A stretch of 64,000 bases of DNA, from positions 1 through 64,000 of the forward strand of contig NZ_LSHB01000030.1 in assembly GCF_001643375.1 (NCBI RefSeq), in the 5' to 3' direction. Shown in pieces: positions 36,331 through 45,751 of the stretch. The notes under the pieces were generated by a model. It was given only the letters and a program-made list of their open reading frames with translations. It did not search any database and was not told the DNA's origin. Within the stretch, counting starts at the first letter, position 1. The number at the start of each line of letters is the position of its first letter. A program made the translations under genes and the position numbers. Source of the stretch: Chryseobacterium sp. FP211-J200 (GTDB taxonomy: Bacteria > Bacteroidota > Bacteroidia > Flavobacteriales > Weeksellaceae).

Positions 36331-36840
36331 TTATATTATTTTGTTAAGTTCTTTTCTAAGATTCTCGATCGTGTCCGAGATATAGTCTTCAGAATTGAGG
36401 TAACTCATTAGAAAAACGGTTTTGAAGTCTTCCAGTTTTGAGTTCTCATTCATTTCCTCGTAGGTTTTGCGAAGGCTCTGAAGAATGTTGTTTTTGCTTG
36501 TGATGATATCCTCCCAAGACGATTTTGAAATGTATAGTTGTTGAGAAGCATTGTATTCGAATTCCTCGGTGATGTTTTTTTCGGTAAGGAAGATAAACTC
36601 GTGCGGCTGTAGGTTTTTATCAAATTTCATCACGAGATTTGATGGTTTCAGACGTTCCAAAAATAAGGTCATTCTTTCCAAAGCCTGAAGTTTGATCTCG
36701 CTGTTGGTTTTGGTTGCCAAGAAATTAATTTCCTGTTTTTTGAACCTGATAAAGCTGTTCACGAACTGTTTCGCAAAAACCAAAAATGGCAATGCGATGA
36801 TAACGGCTACAGCGTAAGGAAAATATTCTGAATCAAACAT
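36331..36840 (-). CDS. Conserved single-pass membrane protein
   Basis: 169 residues. One N-terminal helix (about 8-27, 'FPYAVAVIIALPFLVFAKQF') then a cytosolic charged helical part ('KKQEINFLATKTNSEIKLQALERMTLFLERLKPSNLVMKF'). Similar proteins occur widely in Flavobacteriia next to ppa, but I cannot name a function. The start ATG at 36840 is 21 bases from the preceding gene's stop. Confidence 0.7.
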   Translation of the reverse strand: MFDSEYFPYAVAVIIALPFLVFAKQFVNSFIRFKKQEINFLATKTNSEIKLQALERMTLFLERLKPSNLVMKFDKNLQPHEFIFLTEKNITEEFEYNASQQLYISKSSWEDIITSKNNILQSLRKTYEEMNENSKLEDFKTVFLMSYLNSEDYISDTIENLRKELNKII

Positions 36841-36861
36841 ATCTGAAATCGGACTGCAAAA

Positions 36862-37743
36862 TTAAGAAATTTTTAGCCAATTTTTGATCAAATCTTTTTT
36901 TGAATTTTGAATCACGTGATATTCTTGCAGATCGGAGCCAAAACTTTTGAAGAAAACCTCGATGCCACGGATGCTTCCGCCCATAAAGTTGAAGGCTTTG
37001 GTTTCGATATTCAAATGTAAAATCCTGTCTATCAGAAAAGAGGCGCCGTTGTGGTTTTTCAGTTCTTCGTTATTCAGAAGTCCCAGAAGCGAGAAATAGT
37101 TTTCATTATCAATCAAAACTGCCACGTTTGTTAAATTTTCTTCATAATAACTTCCGAACATTTTTAGTTGCTTTTTTTTGTCCAGGAACAAAAGATACTG
37201 AATAAAGAAATCCATATCACTCTCCTTTTCCAAACCTTTGAAATTATTTTTGATGAATTCCAAAATATCCTTTTTTGCAAATACTTCTCTGAACTCGAGA
37301 TATTGCGCGGTTTTCACAGTTGACTTTCTTCCTTTAAAATATTTTTTGCGTCTGAGAAAAGCATATTCCTGAACTGGAAGATAGAAATTTTTCTTTGTAA
37401 CGAGTTTGGTTTCAAAGTCATTGTGAAAATTGAAACTATAATTGATGACATTATAATTGGTCTTCAAAAACTTTAGAAATTTTTCATTAATTAATTCATT
37501 AGACTTTCCAAAAATCCCCAATTGCTGACAGAACAAAGGCATTAAAACTACCTTGAAAAAAGTCTTTTTCACAAACGGAATTGGCATCACGGCTTCGTAA
37601 TCGCCATAAACCAAAAGTTCCCAATTTTTGCTTAAGAAATCGAGTATTTCTTTTTCACAATAATAATTTTTCTGAACAGAATTTTCTATGCAATTGTTAT
37701 ATTTTTCAAAATCAATATCTTGATACTTAATTCTTTCTATCAT
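36862..37743 (-). CDS. FemAB/GNAT-fold acyltransferase-like protein
   Basis: 293 residues. The layout 'KYNNCIENSVQKNYYCEKEILDFLSKNWELLVYGDYEAVMPIPFVKK' and the C-terminal 'NFMGGSIRGIEVFFKSFGSDLQEYHVI' are typical of FemX/FemAB-like or GNAT-fold proteins that transfer acyl or aminoacyl groups, but the substrate is unknown and similarity is weak. It could be involved in envelope modification. ATG at 37743 overlaps the radC stop (TAA), so it is coupled to radC. Confidence 0.65.
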   Translation of the reverse strand: MIERIKYQDIDFEKYNNCIENSVQKNYYCEKEILDFLSKNWELLVYGDYEAVMPIPFVKKTFFKVVLMPLFCQQLGIFGKSNELINEKFLKFLKTNYNVINYSFNFHNDFETKLVTKKNFYLPVQEYAFLRRKKYFKGRKSTVKTAQYLEFREVFAKKDILEFIKNNFKGLEKESDMDFFIQYLLFLDKKKQLKMFGSYYEENLTNVAVLIDNENYFSLLGLLNNEELKNHNGASFLIDRILHLNIETKAFNFMGGSIRGIEVFFKSFGSDLQEYHVIQNSKKDLIKNWLKIS

Positions 37744-38420
37744 TACAAAATACCTTCGTCTTTAAAACTATAATATTTATTCTGAGTCAGGATCAGATGG
37801 TCGAGCAGATCGATGTCCAATAATTTGCCTGCGTCTTTTATCTTTTGAGTGATATTAATATCTTCTTTGCTCGGTTTCAAACTGCCAGCAGGATGATTGT
37901 GTGCTATGATAATTTGGGTGGAGAAATGTTCCAAAGCCGTTTTGAAAACCACACGAACATCGGCAACAGAACTCGCAATTCCGCCTCGGAAAAGACAGGT
38001 TTTGTACAAGATTTTGTTTTGATGATTGAGGAAAATCGTCCAGAATTCTTCCGTATGCAAATCTGACAAATGCGGTTGCAAAATCTCGAAAGCATCTTGG
38101 CTACTACTGATTTGCTGCCTTTCCAAAACTTCTTGCTGAGACTTCCTGTTCCCGATTTCCAAAGCTGTGGCAATAGAAATGGCTTTTGCCTCGCCTACAC
38201 CTTTGAATTTTGTCAAATCTTTTATAGAAAGCTGACTTAGTCGGTGCCAATTGTTTTCTACTGAATTTAAAATCCTTCTTGCCAATTCCACTGCAGATTC
38301 TTCCCGATTTCCACTTCCCATAATAATGGCCAACAACTCCGAATCCGAAACTGCCGATTTCCCTTTCAACAGGAATTTTTCTCTTGGGCGGTCGTCTTCC
38401 GCAAGGGATTTTAGGTTCAA
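37743..38420 (-). CDS. radC: RadC family JAMM-domain protein
   Basis: 225 residues. N-terminal helix-hairpin-helix region ('LSQLSIKDLTKFKGVGEAKA'), then the JAB1/MPN metalloprotease-like domain with His174-x-His176 (HNHPAGSLKPSKED) and Asp187, and an upstream Glu in 'TEEFWTIFLN'. Despite its name the family's link to DNA repair is doubtful. The start is TTG at 38420, giving the expected MNLKSLAEDDRPREK N-terminus; no ATG is in frame. Confidence 0.93.
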   Translation of the reverse strand: MNLKSLAEDDRPREKFLLKGKSAVSDSELLAIIMGSGNREESAVELARRILNSVENNWHRLSQLSIKDLTKFKGVGEAKAISIATALEIGNRKSQQEVLERQQISSSQDAFEILQPHLSDLHTEEFWTIFLNHQNKILYKTCLFRGGIASSVADVRVVFKTALEHFSTQIIIAHNHPAGSLKPSKEDINITQKIKDAGKLLDIDLLDHLILTQNKYYSFKDEGIL

Positions 38421-38444
38421 GGTTTTTGGTACTGGGTTTTAAAA

Positions 38445-39044
38445 TTAATTATAGGCGTAAATTATCAATTTTTTATCAGATTTATCTATATGTTGTTCCA
38501 GAATTTTGAAGAAATTATCGGAAACCATTGGACAACCGAAACTTAAACAAATTTCTTCGGACTGTTCCACATCCGGAACGCAACTCAATCTGTGCAAAAC
38601 GATGGCTCTGTTCCTTGCATTGCTATTGGTTTCATCAAGTCCTGTCAATCGGTATGACATCCCGAATTTTCCTTTGTATTTCTCCTCAACTACGTATTTT
38701 CCTAATGACGAACAATGTGAACCGTCAATATTACTAAACTTCAAATTACCATTGACTTTTCCATCTTCCGAACCGTCACCGTGTGCAACTAACCCTTTTT
38801 GTACAATTTTTCCCGATTTCAAATCCACTACAAAAAAGCTGAATTTGTAAGATGAGATTGAGAAATCTATTAAAAAAGCTTTACCCGAATTGTAATCTGA
38901 TTCTTTCAAAAACGCTTTTAATTCGGCTATTTTCTGAGAGATTTTCGCTTCAGGACTTGCGTAATGAATGGAATGATTTTCCTGAGATTTTACTTCGCAG
39001 GAAATCATTAGAAACGAGAGAAGAAATAGTAAAAATGGTTTCAA
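38445..39044 (-). CDS. Murein L,D-transpeptidase-like catalytic-domain lipoprotein
   Basis: 199 residues, lipoprotein signal with Cys16 (LLSFLMISCEVK). The YkuD-like catalytic residues are His151 in 'RAIVLHRLSCVPD' and Cys171 in 'CLSFGCPMV', with a glycine-rich approach 'GLVAHGDGSEDG'. Members of this 'murein L,D-transpeptidase catalytic domain' family are predicted to cross-link or anchor peptidoglycan. The start is TTG at 39044, the only possibility that preserves the signal peptide. It is the first gene in a group with radC. Confidence 0.85.
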   Translation of the reverse strand: MKPFLLFLLSFLMISCEVKSQENHSIHYASPEAKISQKIAELKAFLKESDYNSGKAFLIDFSISSYKFSFFVVDLKSGKIVQKGLVAHGDGSEDGKVNGNLKFSNIDGSHCSSLGKYVVEEKYKGKFGMSYRLTGLDETNSNARNRAIVLHRLSCVPDVEQSEEICLSFGCPMVSDNFFKILEQHIDKSDKKLIIYAYN

Positions 39045-39095
39045 GAAATTGTGTTTATCAAACTAAACGGGAATTTCAAAAAAATAATATTGATG

Positions 39096-39656
39096 TTACT
39101 CAATCAGACTTCTAAAATATCCCTTCGCATTATAAATAGAATCATTAGGTGTAAATTTTATTTCTAATTCAATTTTACCATAAATACTATCTCCCTTTTT
39201 ATAATTTGATTTGTTTAAAGTCAATTTCTGTTGTTTTATAATATATGGTTCGGATTCTAAAAAATCAGAAGTAGAAACAACATCTGTATATGATTCTGCT
39301 GTTGTATAAAAATAGTTTTTATACTTCAAAACATTGATGTTTATCCCCGAATAACCGTCTCCACGGTTAAATCTTAAAATTAGAAGATTTGGATATTTGG
39401 GGTTTAAGGTAGAATTAAAATTAAAACTTACAGTATCACTTTTATTTTCAAATAGCTCAAAATCAGTTTTTACTTTTGCTAAATAAGAATTTAAAAAAAA
39501 ATTCTGAAATATTTTTTTGTCAAGAATTTTAATTCCTTTTGATTTATCTATGTTCTCATCATAACTTATTTTGTTCCATTTTGAAATAAAATAAATTGCT
39601 CCTAAAATTGAAACAGTAAGAATAAATAACAGTATAAGTTTAAGAATTCTTTTCAC
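39096..39656 (-). CDS. Unrecognised membrane-anchored protein
   Basis: 186 residues with an N-terminal helix (about 4-26, 'ILKLILLFILTVSILGAIYFI') and a mature part of short strands ('KVKTDFELFENKSDTVSFNFN', 'LTLNKSNYKKGDSIYGKIELEIKFT'). I do not recognise a family. Start GTG at 39656, 18 bases after the ABC ATPase stop. Richer in A+T than flanking genes. Confidence 0.55.
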   Translation of the reverse strand: MKRILKLILLFILTVSILGAIYFISKWNKISYDENIDKSKGIKILDKKIFQNFFLNSYLAKVKTDFELFENKSDTVSFNFNSTLNPKYPNLLILRFNRGDGYSGININVLKYKNYFYTTAESYTDVVSTSDFLESEPYIIKQQKLTLNKSNYKKGDSIYGKIELEIKFTPNDSIYNAKGYFRSLIE

Positions 39657-39674
39657 AAACTATCAATAAAATAT

Positions 39675-40343
39675 CTACAAAACAATCTGTCCATCCTTCA
39701 TCACCAACTTTCTATCCGTACTTTCCGCCAAAACAGAATTGTGCGTCACAATCACAAAAGTCTGATGGTATTTGTCCCTCAAATCAAAAAACAATTGATG
39801 AAGCGCATCTGCATTTTTGGAATCGAGGTTTCCTGTCGGTTCATCTGCGTAGATGATTTTTGGAGAATTAATCAAAGCTCTCGCAACTGCAACTCTCTGA
39901 GATTCACCACCGGAAAGTTGAGACGGCTTGTGGTGCAATCGGCTGGCGATATTCAAATCTTCAAACAATGAATGTGCTTTTTCCAAAACTTCTTTTTCAG
40001 GAATTCCACCAATTCTGGATGGCAAAAGAACATTTTCCAAAGCTGTAAATTCTGGCAACAACTGATGATTCTGAAATACAAAACCAATATTCTTATTTCT
40101 GAATTTTGACAATTCTCGGTCTTTCATTTTCAGAAAACTGTTGCCATCCAAAGCGATGTCGGTTCCGTATTTGTCCGGGTCAGAAGGATTGTCCAAGGTT
40201 CCCAGAATCTGAAGAAGCGTAGATTTTCCCGCGCCGGATTCCCCAACGATAGAAACAACTTCTCCCGCTTTTATCGTGATGTCAACGCCTTTCAGAACTT
40301 CCAAAGTTCCGTAAAATTTATGTATGTTTTTTGCTCGAATCAT
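39675..40343 (-). CDS. ABC transporter ATP-binding protein, LolD/MacB-type
   Basis: 222 residues. Walker [10 protein letters not shown] (about 34-42), signature [15 protein letters not shown] (about 143-157), Walker B '[13 protein letters not shown]' and the H-loop 'VIVTHN'. The insertion typical of LolD/FtsE/MacB ATPases ('[12 protein letters not shown]') is present. No permease is adjacent, so the partner lies elsewhere; lipoprotein release is plausible but not shown. Confidence 0.9.
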   Translation of the reverse strand: MIRAKNIHKFYGTLEVLKGVDITIKAGEVVSIVGESGAGKSTLLQILGTLDNPSDPDKYGTDIALDGNSFLKMKDRELSKFRNKNIGFVFQNHQLLPEFTALENVLLPSRIGGIPEKEVLEKAHSLFEDLNIASRLHHKPSQLSGGESQRVAVARALINSPKIIYADEPTGNLDSKNADALHQLFFDLRDKYHQTFVIVTHNSVLAESTDRKLVMKDGQIVL

Positions 40344-40346
40344 AGT

Positions 40347-40381
40347 ATTGCTTTTGGCTTCTAGCGAATTGCTTTTGGCTT
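40347..40381. repeat. Two 14-base direct repeats
   Basis: ATTGCTTTTGGCTT at 40347-40360 and 40368-40381, 21 bases apart, just upstream of the LolD-like gene start. Possibly promoter-region duplication. Confidence 0.4.
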
Positions 40382-40398
40382 TTTTATTATTAAAATAT

Positions 40399-40535
40399 TA
40401 ACCACAAAAGTCACAAAAGTTTGTCTTGTTTTCTAAGTTTTTCAAAAGTTCAAAAAAGCATCACATCAATGCAATTCTTTTTTGTTCTTTCTTAAGAATT
40501 AGTTTCACCTAATTCTTTTGTGACTTTTGTGGTTA
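40399..40535. repeat. MITE-like element with 21-base perfect inverted ends
   Basis: Bases 40399-40419 (beginning TAACCACAAAAGTCACAAA) are the exact reverse complement of 40515-40535. The 95-base centre is AT-rich and holds no reading frame. Ends match the CACAAAAGTCA core at 13961-14059. It fills the gap between the LolD-like and helicase genes. Confidence 0.75.
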
Positions 40536-40577
40536 AAAAAATTATTTTTTGAATCTTTTGCCTTTATTCTTGTCTCT

Positions 40578-42905
40578 TTATATTTTCGTCAATTTCGCAA
40601 ATTTCAGGATAAGATTTTTCTCGCCTTCATTTTTGAAAATCACTTTTGCTTTGATGTTTTGAGGGTCCGTTCCGTCCAAAAACTCAACGGTTCCAACGCC
40701 AAAACGGTCGTGTCTCACGTTGTCTCCCACTTCTATATCTTGCGAAGATTGCCCCGTAGGATTGATGATTCTGGCGGTTGCAACCGGTTTCAATTGTTTT
40801 GGAACTGGCGCATTGATATTTCTTTCCAGCGTTTTCTTCTCCTCTTTCTTTTTGAAAAATCGAGGTTCAGAGGGCGCATCATCAAAAATATTGGAATCGA
40901 TTCCAGAACGGTTGATGAATTTCAACTCATTCAAAGGATTGATTAATTCAATATATTTTGAATCGATTTCGCTCAAGAATCGTGAAGGTTCTGCATCGGT
41001 GATTTTTCCCCATTGGAATCTGGAAACGGCATAAGTGAAGAAAACTTCCTTCTCGGCTCTTGTTAAAGCGACATAAAACAAACGTCTTTCTTCCTCCAAT
41101 TCTTCTCTTGTGGACGAACTCATAAAGCTAGGGAAAAGATTTTCTTCCAAGCCAACCAAGTGAACGATAGGGAATTCCAGACCTTTGGATAAGTGAATGG
41201 TCATCAACGACACTTTGTTAGTATCGTCGTCTTTATCATTTTGAGTATCAGAAGACAATGCAATATTTTCCATAAAATTGGACAAACTTGGGTCGCCACC
41301 TTCCACTTGAATTTGTTCCTCAATAAAACCTTGCATCGAGTTCAGTAATTCCTGAATATTCTCAACTCTGGAAATACCTTCCGGCGTTTGGTCTTCCTTC
41401 AGTAGTTTGATGAGTCCGCTTCGTTTCGCTACTTCCATCGCAACATCGTAAACGTTATCGGTTTTTAGCATTACTTGGAAGGCCTTTATCATCGCCCAGA
41501 AATCGCCGAGTTTGGTAATGATTCCATTATTCAAGCCTAATTGCGGCGCATAGAAACCGAGATTGTCCAAAACCTGAGTCGTTGGCACATTCTGAGAATC
41601 TGCAAAAACAATCAGTTTATTTTGAGTCGTTTCACCAATTCCTCTCGCTGGAAAATTGATGATTCTGGCCAAAGCTTCAGAGTCATTTTCATTCACCAAA
41701 AGTCTTAGGTAAGCCAATAAATCTTTCACTTCTTTCCTTTGATAGAAAGACAATCCGCCGTAAACTCGGTACGGAATATTCTTTTTTCTCAACGCATCTT
41801 CAAACGCTCTGGTTTGTGAATTGGTTCTGTACAGAATCGCAAAATCTGAGAAGTGACGTTGTTGCGTGTTATGTTTTTCGAAAATATTGGCAGAAACAAA
41901 GTTGGCTTCGTCCGCATCAGAAAGACTTCGGTACACTTTTATCTTTTCGCCGACTTCATTTTCACTGAAAACATTTTTCTTGAATTGCTGTAAATTTTTA
42001 GAAATCACAACATTCGCTGCATCCACGATATTTTGGGTCGAACGGTAGTTTTGTTCCAATGAAACCGTGACTGCATCGGGATAATCTTTTTTGAAATTGA
42101 GAATGTTGTAAATATTCGCACCACGGAAAGAGTAAATGGATTGTGCATCGTCTCCAACCACACAAATATTTTCAAATTTTGAAGCCAAAGCCTTGACAAT
42201 CAAATACTGGGAATGATTCGTATCTTGGTACTCATCCACCAAAATATATCGGAATCGGTCTTGGTATTTAGCCAAAACTTCTGGAAATCTCGTCAACAAC
42301 TCATTGGTTTTCAATAACAAATCATCGAAATCCATCGCACCATTTCGGAAACAGACTTCCACATATTTTTTGTAAATATTGCCAATCTGTTTCATATTCG
42401 CCTTTTCATCGGCTTCCATCAATTCCGGATTGTTGAAATAGGCATTGACCGTGATAAGATTATTTTTATACTGAGAAATTCTCGAAAGTACTTTTTTCGC
42501 TTTATAGATTTCTGAATCGATGTTCAAGTCTTTGATGACCTTCTTCATTACATTCAAAGCGTCCTGCATATCGTAAATCGTGAAGTTGGAAGGATAACCG
42601 AGATGATGGCCTTCGCTTCTCAAAATCCTTGCAAAAACCGAGTGGAAAGTTCCCATCCAAAGCGCTCTTGCATCACTTGGGCCAGCTACTTTTGCGATAC
42701 GTTCCTTCATCTCCTTCGCCGCTTTGTTGGTAAAAGTCAACGACAAAATATTGAAAGGGTCTACTCCATTTTTTATCAGATGGGCGATCCGCATTGTGAG
42801 AACCCGTGTCTTGCCAGAACCTGCGCCTGCCAAAACCATCAACGGTCCTTGTAATGTGGTAACTGCCTCAAGCTGAGGCTTATTGAGTCCTTTCAGATAA
42901 TCCAT
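40578..42905 (-). CDS. UvrD/PcrA-type DNA helicase
   Basis: 775 residues, superfamily 1A helicase: Walker A 'LAGAGSGKTRVLTMRI' (about 27-42), 'VDEYQDTN' Walker B (about 223-230), motif III 'VVGDDAQSIYSFRGA', motif IV 'LEQNYRS', motif V 'TIHLSKGLEFPIV' and motif VI 'RRLFYVALTRAEKE'. The C-terminal 'VGDNVRHDRFGVGTV' is the small Tudor-like PcrA tail. It acts in repair and replication-fork clearing. PcrA and UvrD cannot be told apart by eye, so no symbol is given. Confidence 0.95.
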   Translation of the reverse strand: MDYLKGLNKPQLEAVTTLQGPLMVLAGAGSGKTRVLTMRIAHLIKNGVDPFNILSLTFTNKAAKEMKERIAKVAGPSDARALWMGTFHSVFARILRSEGHHLGYPSNFTIYDMQDALNVMKKVIKDLNIDSEIYKAKKVLSRISQYKNNLITVNAYFNNPELMEADEKANMKQIGNIYKKYVEVCFRNGAMDFDDLLLKTNELLTRFPEVLAKYQDRFRYILVDEYQDTNHSQYLIVKALASKFENICVVGDDAQSIYSFRGANIYNILNFKKDYPDAVTVSLEQNYRSTQNIVDAANVVISKNLQQFKKNVFSENEVGEKIKVYRSLSDADEANFVSANIFEKHNTQQRHFSDFAILYRTNSQTRAFEDALRKKNIPYRVYGGLSFYQRKEVKDLLAYLRLLVNENDSEALARIINFPARGIGETTQNKLIVFADSQNVPTTQVLDNLGFYAPQLGLNNGIITKLGDFWAMIKAFQVMLKTDNVYDVAMEVAKRSGLIKLLKEDQTPEGISRVENIQELLNSMQGFIEEQIQVEGGDPSLSNFMENIALSSDTQNDKDDDTNKVSLMTIHLSKGLEFPIVHLVGLEENLFPSFMSSSTREELEEERRLFYVALTRAEKEVFFTYAVSRFQWGKITDAEPSRFLSEIDSKYIELINPLNELKFINRSGIDSNIFDDAPSEPRFFKKKEEKKTLERNINAPVPKQLKPVATARIINPTGQSSQDIEVGDNVRHDRFGVGTVEFLDGTDPQNIKAKVIFKNEGEKNLILKFAKLTKI

Positions 42906-42970
42906 TCTATTCTCGAAATTTTAAGATAACAAAAATAGCGTTTTTTATGCAATTTTCCAGTCCATTATCA

Positions 42971-43000
42971 TTTGATTTTGGTCGATTATGGGTAATTTTG
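42971..43000 (+). promoter_or_regulatory. Promoter of FUSC gene
   Basis: TTTG at 42971-42974, 18-base spacer, TAATTTTG at 42993-43000. It leaves a leader of about 47 bases before the TTG start at 43054. Confidence 0.55.
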
Positions 43001-43053
43001 CACTTGTAAAAAATGAAACCCTAAACCACGATCAAATCTAATAAAATCAAAAC

Positions 43054-44139
43054 TTGAAATCTGACTATCTTAAAAACGAACTCCTCTCCTTTTTCAAATT
43101 AAAACCTTCGCCGAGAAGCTGGCATATTCCTTTTCTGGCGGGACTTGCGGTTGGAATTCCGTTGATGTTTGGTTACTTTTTGGGGGACATCAGGTCTGCG
43201 CTTACAGCCAGTCTTGCAGGATTGGTCATCATTTATATTCCCAGCAACAGTGGCTTTATCGAGACGATGATGAAGATGTTTGTTTGTTCTTTTGGGATGA
43301 TTATTTCGTACAGTTTGGGATTGGCGTTTAGTTTTAATCTTTGGATTGCATCGTTGGTTTTTGGGATTTTATCGACAGTTGCTTATTTTGTTGCAAGATA
43401 TTTTAATCTAAAACCGCCGGGGAGTTTTTTCTTTATAATGATGGCCTCAATGGCAATCGGACTTCCACACGCGCCTGAATTGATTCCAAAACGAGTTGGA
43501 ATTTTCACGATTGGAACTCTTAGTGCTTGTCTTATTTGTTTGATTTACAGTTTATTGATTTCTAAAAAAGAACTTAACAAAAATGTAGCAACTTTTAATA
43601 TCAATCCTTACGTCAATCTTGTAGAATCCTTTATCATCGGGATATGTATGTTGGTTTCGGTTTTTGTGGGTAAATTTTTCAATCTTGATTATCCTTACTG
43701 GATTCCGATTTCCAGCTTGGCAGTTTTGCAGGGCGTCAATAGTTACCACATCTGGAAACGTGGGTTGCATCGGATTATCGGGACAACTATCGGACTTGGA
43801 ATTGCTTGGTTAATCTTTTCTTACGTTACTTCGCCTTTATGGATTTGTATCTGCATCATCACGCTTCAAATCATCGTCGAAATTTTAATTACAAGACATT
43901 ATGCTTTGGCCGTGATGTTTCTGACACCAATGGGAATTCTTCTCGCCGAAACCGGAAGTTCTACTTCACTTGAACCCGATTACTTGTTGCAAATGAGATT
44001 TTTAGAGATTTTAATTGGAAGCGCGATTGGTTGTGTTGGTGGCTGGTTTTTGTATAATGAAAGAATTAGATTCAATTCCATCAAACATTTGAGAAGGTCA
44101 AAAGTGGTTTTGAGAAAGAGTTTTCAGAGAGCGAAATAA
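43054..44139 (+). CDS. FUSC-type inner-membrane transporter-like protein
   Basis: 361 residues with about ten membrane helices in two sets of five and a short soluble connection. The 'AGLAVGIPLMFGYFLGDIRSALTASLAG' opening and 'GLHRIIGTTIGLGIAWLIF' in the second half are FUSC (fusaric acid/aromatic acid exporter) features. The substrate is unknown. The start is TTG at 43054; the nearby ATG at 43013 reads only three codons before a stop. Convergent with a small membrane protein gene, 6 bases apart. Confidence 0.8.
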   Translation: MKSDYLKNELLSFFKLKPSPRSWHIPFLAGLAVGIPLMFGYFLGDIRSALTASLAGLVIIYIPSNSGFIETMMKMFVCSFGMIISYSLGLAFSFNLWIASLVFGILSTVAYFVARYFNLKPPGSFFFIMMASMAIGLPHAPELIPKRVGIFTIGTLSACLICLIYSLLISKKELNKNVATFNINPYVNLVESFIIGICMLVSVFVGKFFNLDYPYWIPISSLAVLQGVNSYHIWKRGLHRIIGTTIGLGIAWLIFSYVTSPLWICICIITLQIIVEILITRHYALAVMFLTPMGILLAETGSSTSLEPDYLLQMRFLEILIGSAIGCVGGWFLYNERIRFNSIKHLRRSKVVLRKSFQRAK

Positions 44140-44145
44140 TAATCT

Positions 44146-44499
44146 TTATTGCATTGTAGCGATGTAGGCAAAAAGAGACAAAACTGTTACAACCGCGAGA
44201 ACTATTATCATATTATTGGCATCGGCCAAGTTGTTTTTATTTTTCTTTCTTAAGTTTTTTGCCTCGGCGATCATAATTCCAAACCACGCAATTACAATCG
44301 CAAGCGCTAAAATGGCAAGGCCAATTTCACCATCAATTGCAGCTACAAATAATAGTCCAAGTATGAGAACTGTCGCAACAATTAAAATAACGACTCTTAT
44401 AATACTGTGAACCAAGACATTTTGCTTTGGAACGGGAAGATTTGAAATCTCTTTTTCATCATCCTTGATATCGAACAATTCATTAAATTCTTCGTTCAT
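44146..44499 (-). CDS. Small membrane protein
   Basis: 117 residues when started at the ATG at 44499 (MNEEFNELFDIKDDEKE), which lies 1 base after the stop of the upstream small gene and so is likely coupled. Acidic cytosolic N-terminus, then three to four membrane helices ('HSIIRVVILIVATVLILGLLFVAAI', 'GLAILALAIVIAWFGIMIAEA', 'MIIVLAVVTVLSLFAYIATM') with a basic loop 'KNLRKKNKNNLADANN'. No family recognised. Confidence 0.6.
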   Translation of the reverse strand: MNEEFNELFDIKDDEKEISNLPVPKQNVLVHSIIRVVILIVATVLILGLLFVAAIDGEIGLAILALAIVIAWFGIMIAEAKNLRKKNKNNLADANNMIIVLAVVTVLSLFAYIATMQ

Positions 44500-44500
44500 A

Positions 44501-44686
44501 TCATTTCTGTTTTTGATACAATTTGACAAAAAAAGAAGTAAGCCCTGCATAGGCCAGAATCTGTAAAATATTGGTTACCAAATAGACATTTTCCGAAAAG
44601 CCGTAACGTTGGAACATGTACGCCAATTGGATCAAAGTCAAGATCACCAAAGAAACAACGGCTATTAAAGTGTAATTTTTCATCAA
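44501..44686 (-). CDS. Small membrane protein (61 residues)
   Basis: Two membrane helices (about 6-24 and 36-56) with a short charged end 'KLYQKQK'. Sits directly upstream of the 117-residue membrane protein gene. Unknown function. Confidence 0.6.
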   Translation of the reverse strand: MMKNYTLIAVVSLVILTLIQLAYMFQRYGFSENVYLVTNILQILAYAGLTSFFVKLYQKQK

Positions 44687-44698
44687 TATATTTTTTAA

Positions 44699-45742
44699 TT
44701 AAATATTTTCAAGAAGTAATTTAAGTTTTTTAGAGACAATTTCATTCGAATAGTTGCTAAAATCAAATTTAAGGTTTTTTACCTCAGAAAACTGAGATTG
44801 TAAATCTTTTTGTTCTGCCATAATAAAATCTAAATCAGAAGGATAAGTGGTCGGGAAAATCGCAGGTTTTCCATATTTGATAGCGTCGCCGATGTTTCCG
44901 CTGATTTTAGTTTTTCCGTAGATTTCTTTAACCGAAAAGAACGCGGTTTCGGTTTGAATTGGGCAATATAAAATATCTGTTTTCAACATCCATTCATCAA
45001 ATTCTCCCTGTATTAATTTTTCTTCAAAGTGTTGAATTTTAATAAATTGAGGAGATTCATCTACAAGTTTATTTAATCTTTCTAATTCTTCATCAAAAGC
45101 TTTTCCCAGAAATACAATTTCGTAATTATGATTGATATCTTTAAAGTTTTTTAGCTTTTCAAAGAACGAATAATAATCTCTCCTACTTTGAGAAACTGCG
45201 CCAGGAACTACAATTCTAATTATATCTTTTTGCGAAGTTTCAGAATTAAATTGATTAAAAATAATCGGCAGAAATTTCAAATCATTTTGTTTGGCTATCA
45301 ATTCATCAATTCCTAAAAGATATTTCGCTCTCTTGTAAACTTTAGGAGCTTCCAAAAATCCTTCTTTCAGGAATAATTTGAGTCTGTATTGTCGGTCTTT
45401 TTTGAAAATACTTTTGAACAATTCCCATCTTGAAGCTTTTGTAAAGTTCAGATTATGAACCACAATCGCCGTATTATATTTCTTGACAATCGCTTTATAA
45501 AAATTGAAATGCCGATGAACCGTTCCAATGATTATCAAATCATATTTCTTCTTTTTCAAGACTTCCAAAAGTTCAGAATAATCTGTTAGGAAGATGTTTT
45601 TCCCTTCGAGTTTAAGTAATTTGTAGATTTTCTCAGAAAAATAAAAATCAACAGAAAGGTCAGTTGAATTTTTCGTCAATTCAAAGAAATTATTGGCAAG
45701 CTCTGCGTGTGTATCGAGTTCTATGTAAGCGATTCTCTTCAT
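44699..45742 (-). CDS. GT-B glycosyltransferase-like protein
   Basis: 347 residues with a Rossmann-like N-terminal part ('RIAYIELDTHAELANNFFELTK', 'YDLIIIGTVHRHFNFY', 'AIVVHNLNFTKAS') and a GT-B-like C-terminal half ('IRIVVPGAVSQSRRDYYSFFEKL', 'YEIVFLGKAFDEE', then 'GNIGDAIKYGKPAIFPTTYPSDLDF'). The E-x7-E donor site is not clear. It probably acts on a surface polysaccharide and is followed upstream by an AlkD-like gene and a second glycosyltransferase gene. Confidence 0.65.
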   Translation of the reverse strand: MKRIAYIELDTHAELANNFFELTKNSTDLSVDFYFSEKIYKLLKLEGKNIFLTDYSELLEVLKKKKYDLIIIGTVHRHFNFYKAIVKKYNTAIVVHNLNFTKASRWELFKSIFKKDRQYRLKLFLKEGFLEAPKVYKRAKYLLGIDELIAKQNDLKFLPIIFNQFNSETSQKDIIRIVVPGAVSQSRRDYYSFFEKLKNFKDINHNYEIVFLGKAFDEELERLNKLVDESPQFIKIQHFEEKLIQGEFDEWMLKTDILYCPIQTETAFFSVKEIYGKTKISGNIGDAIKYGKPAIFPTTYPSDLDFIMAEQKDLQSQFSEVKNLKFDFSNYSNEIVSKKLKLLLENI

Positions 45743-45751
45743 GTCTTCATT

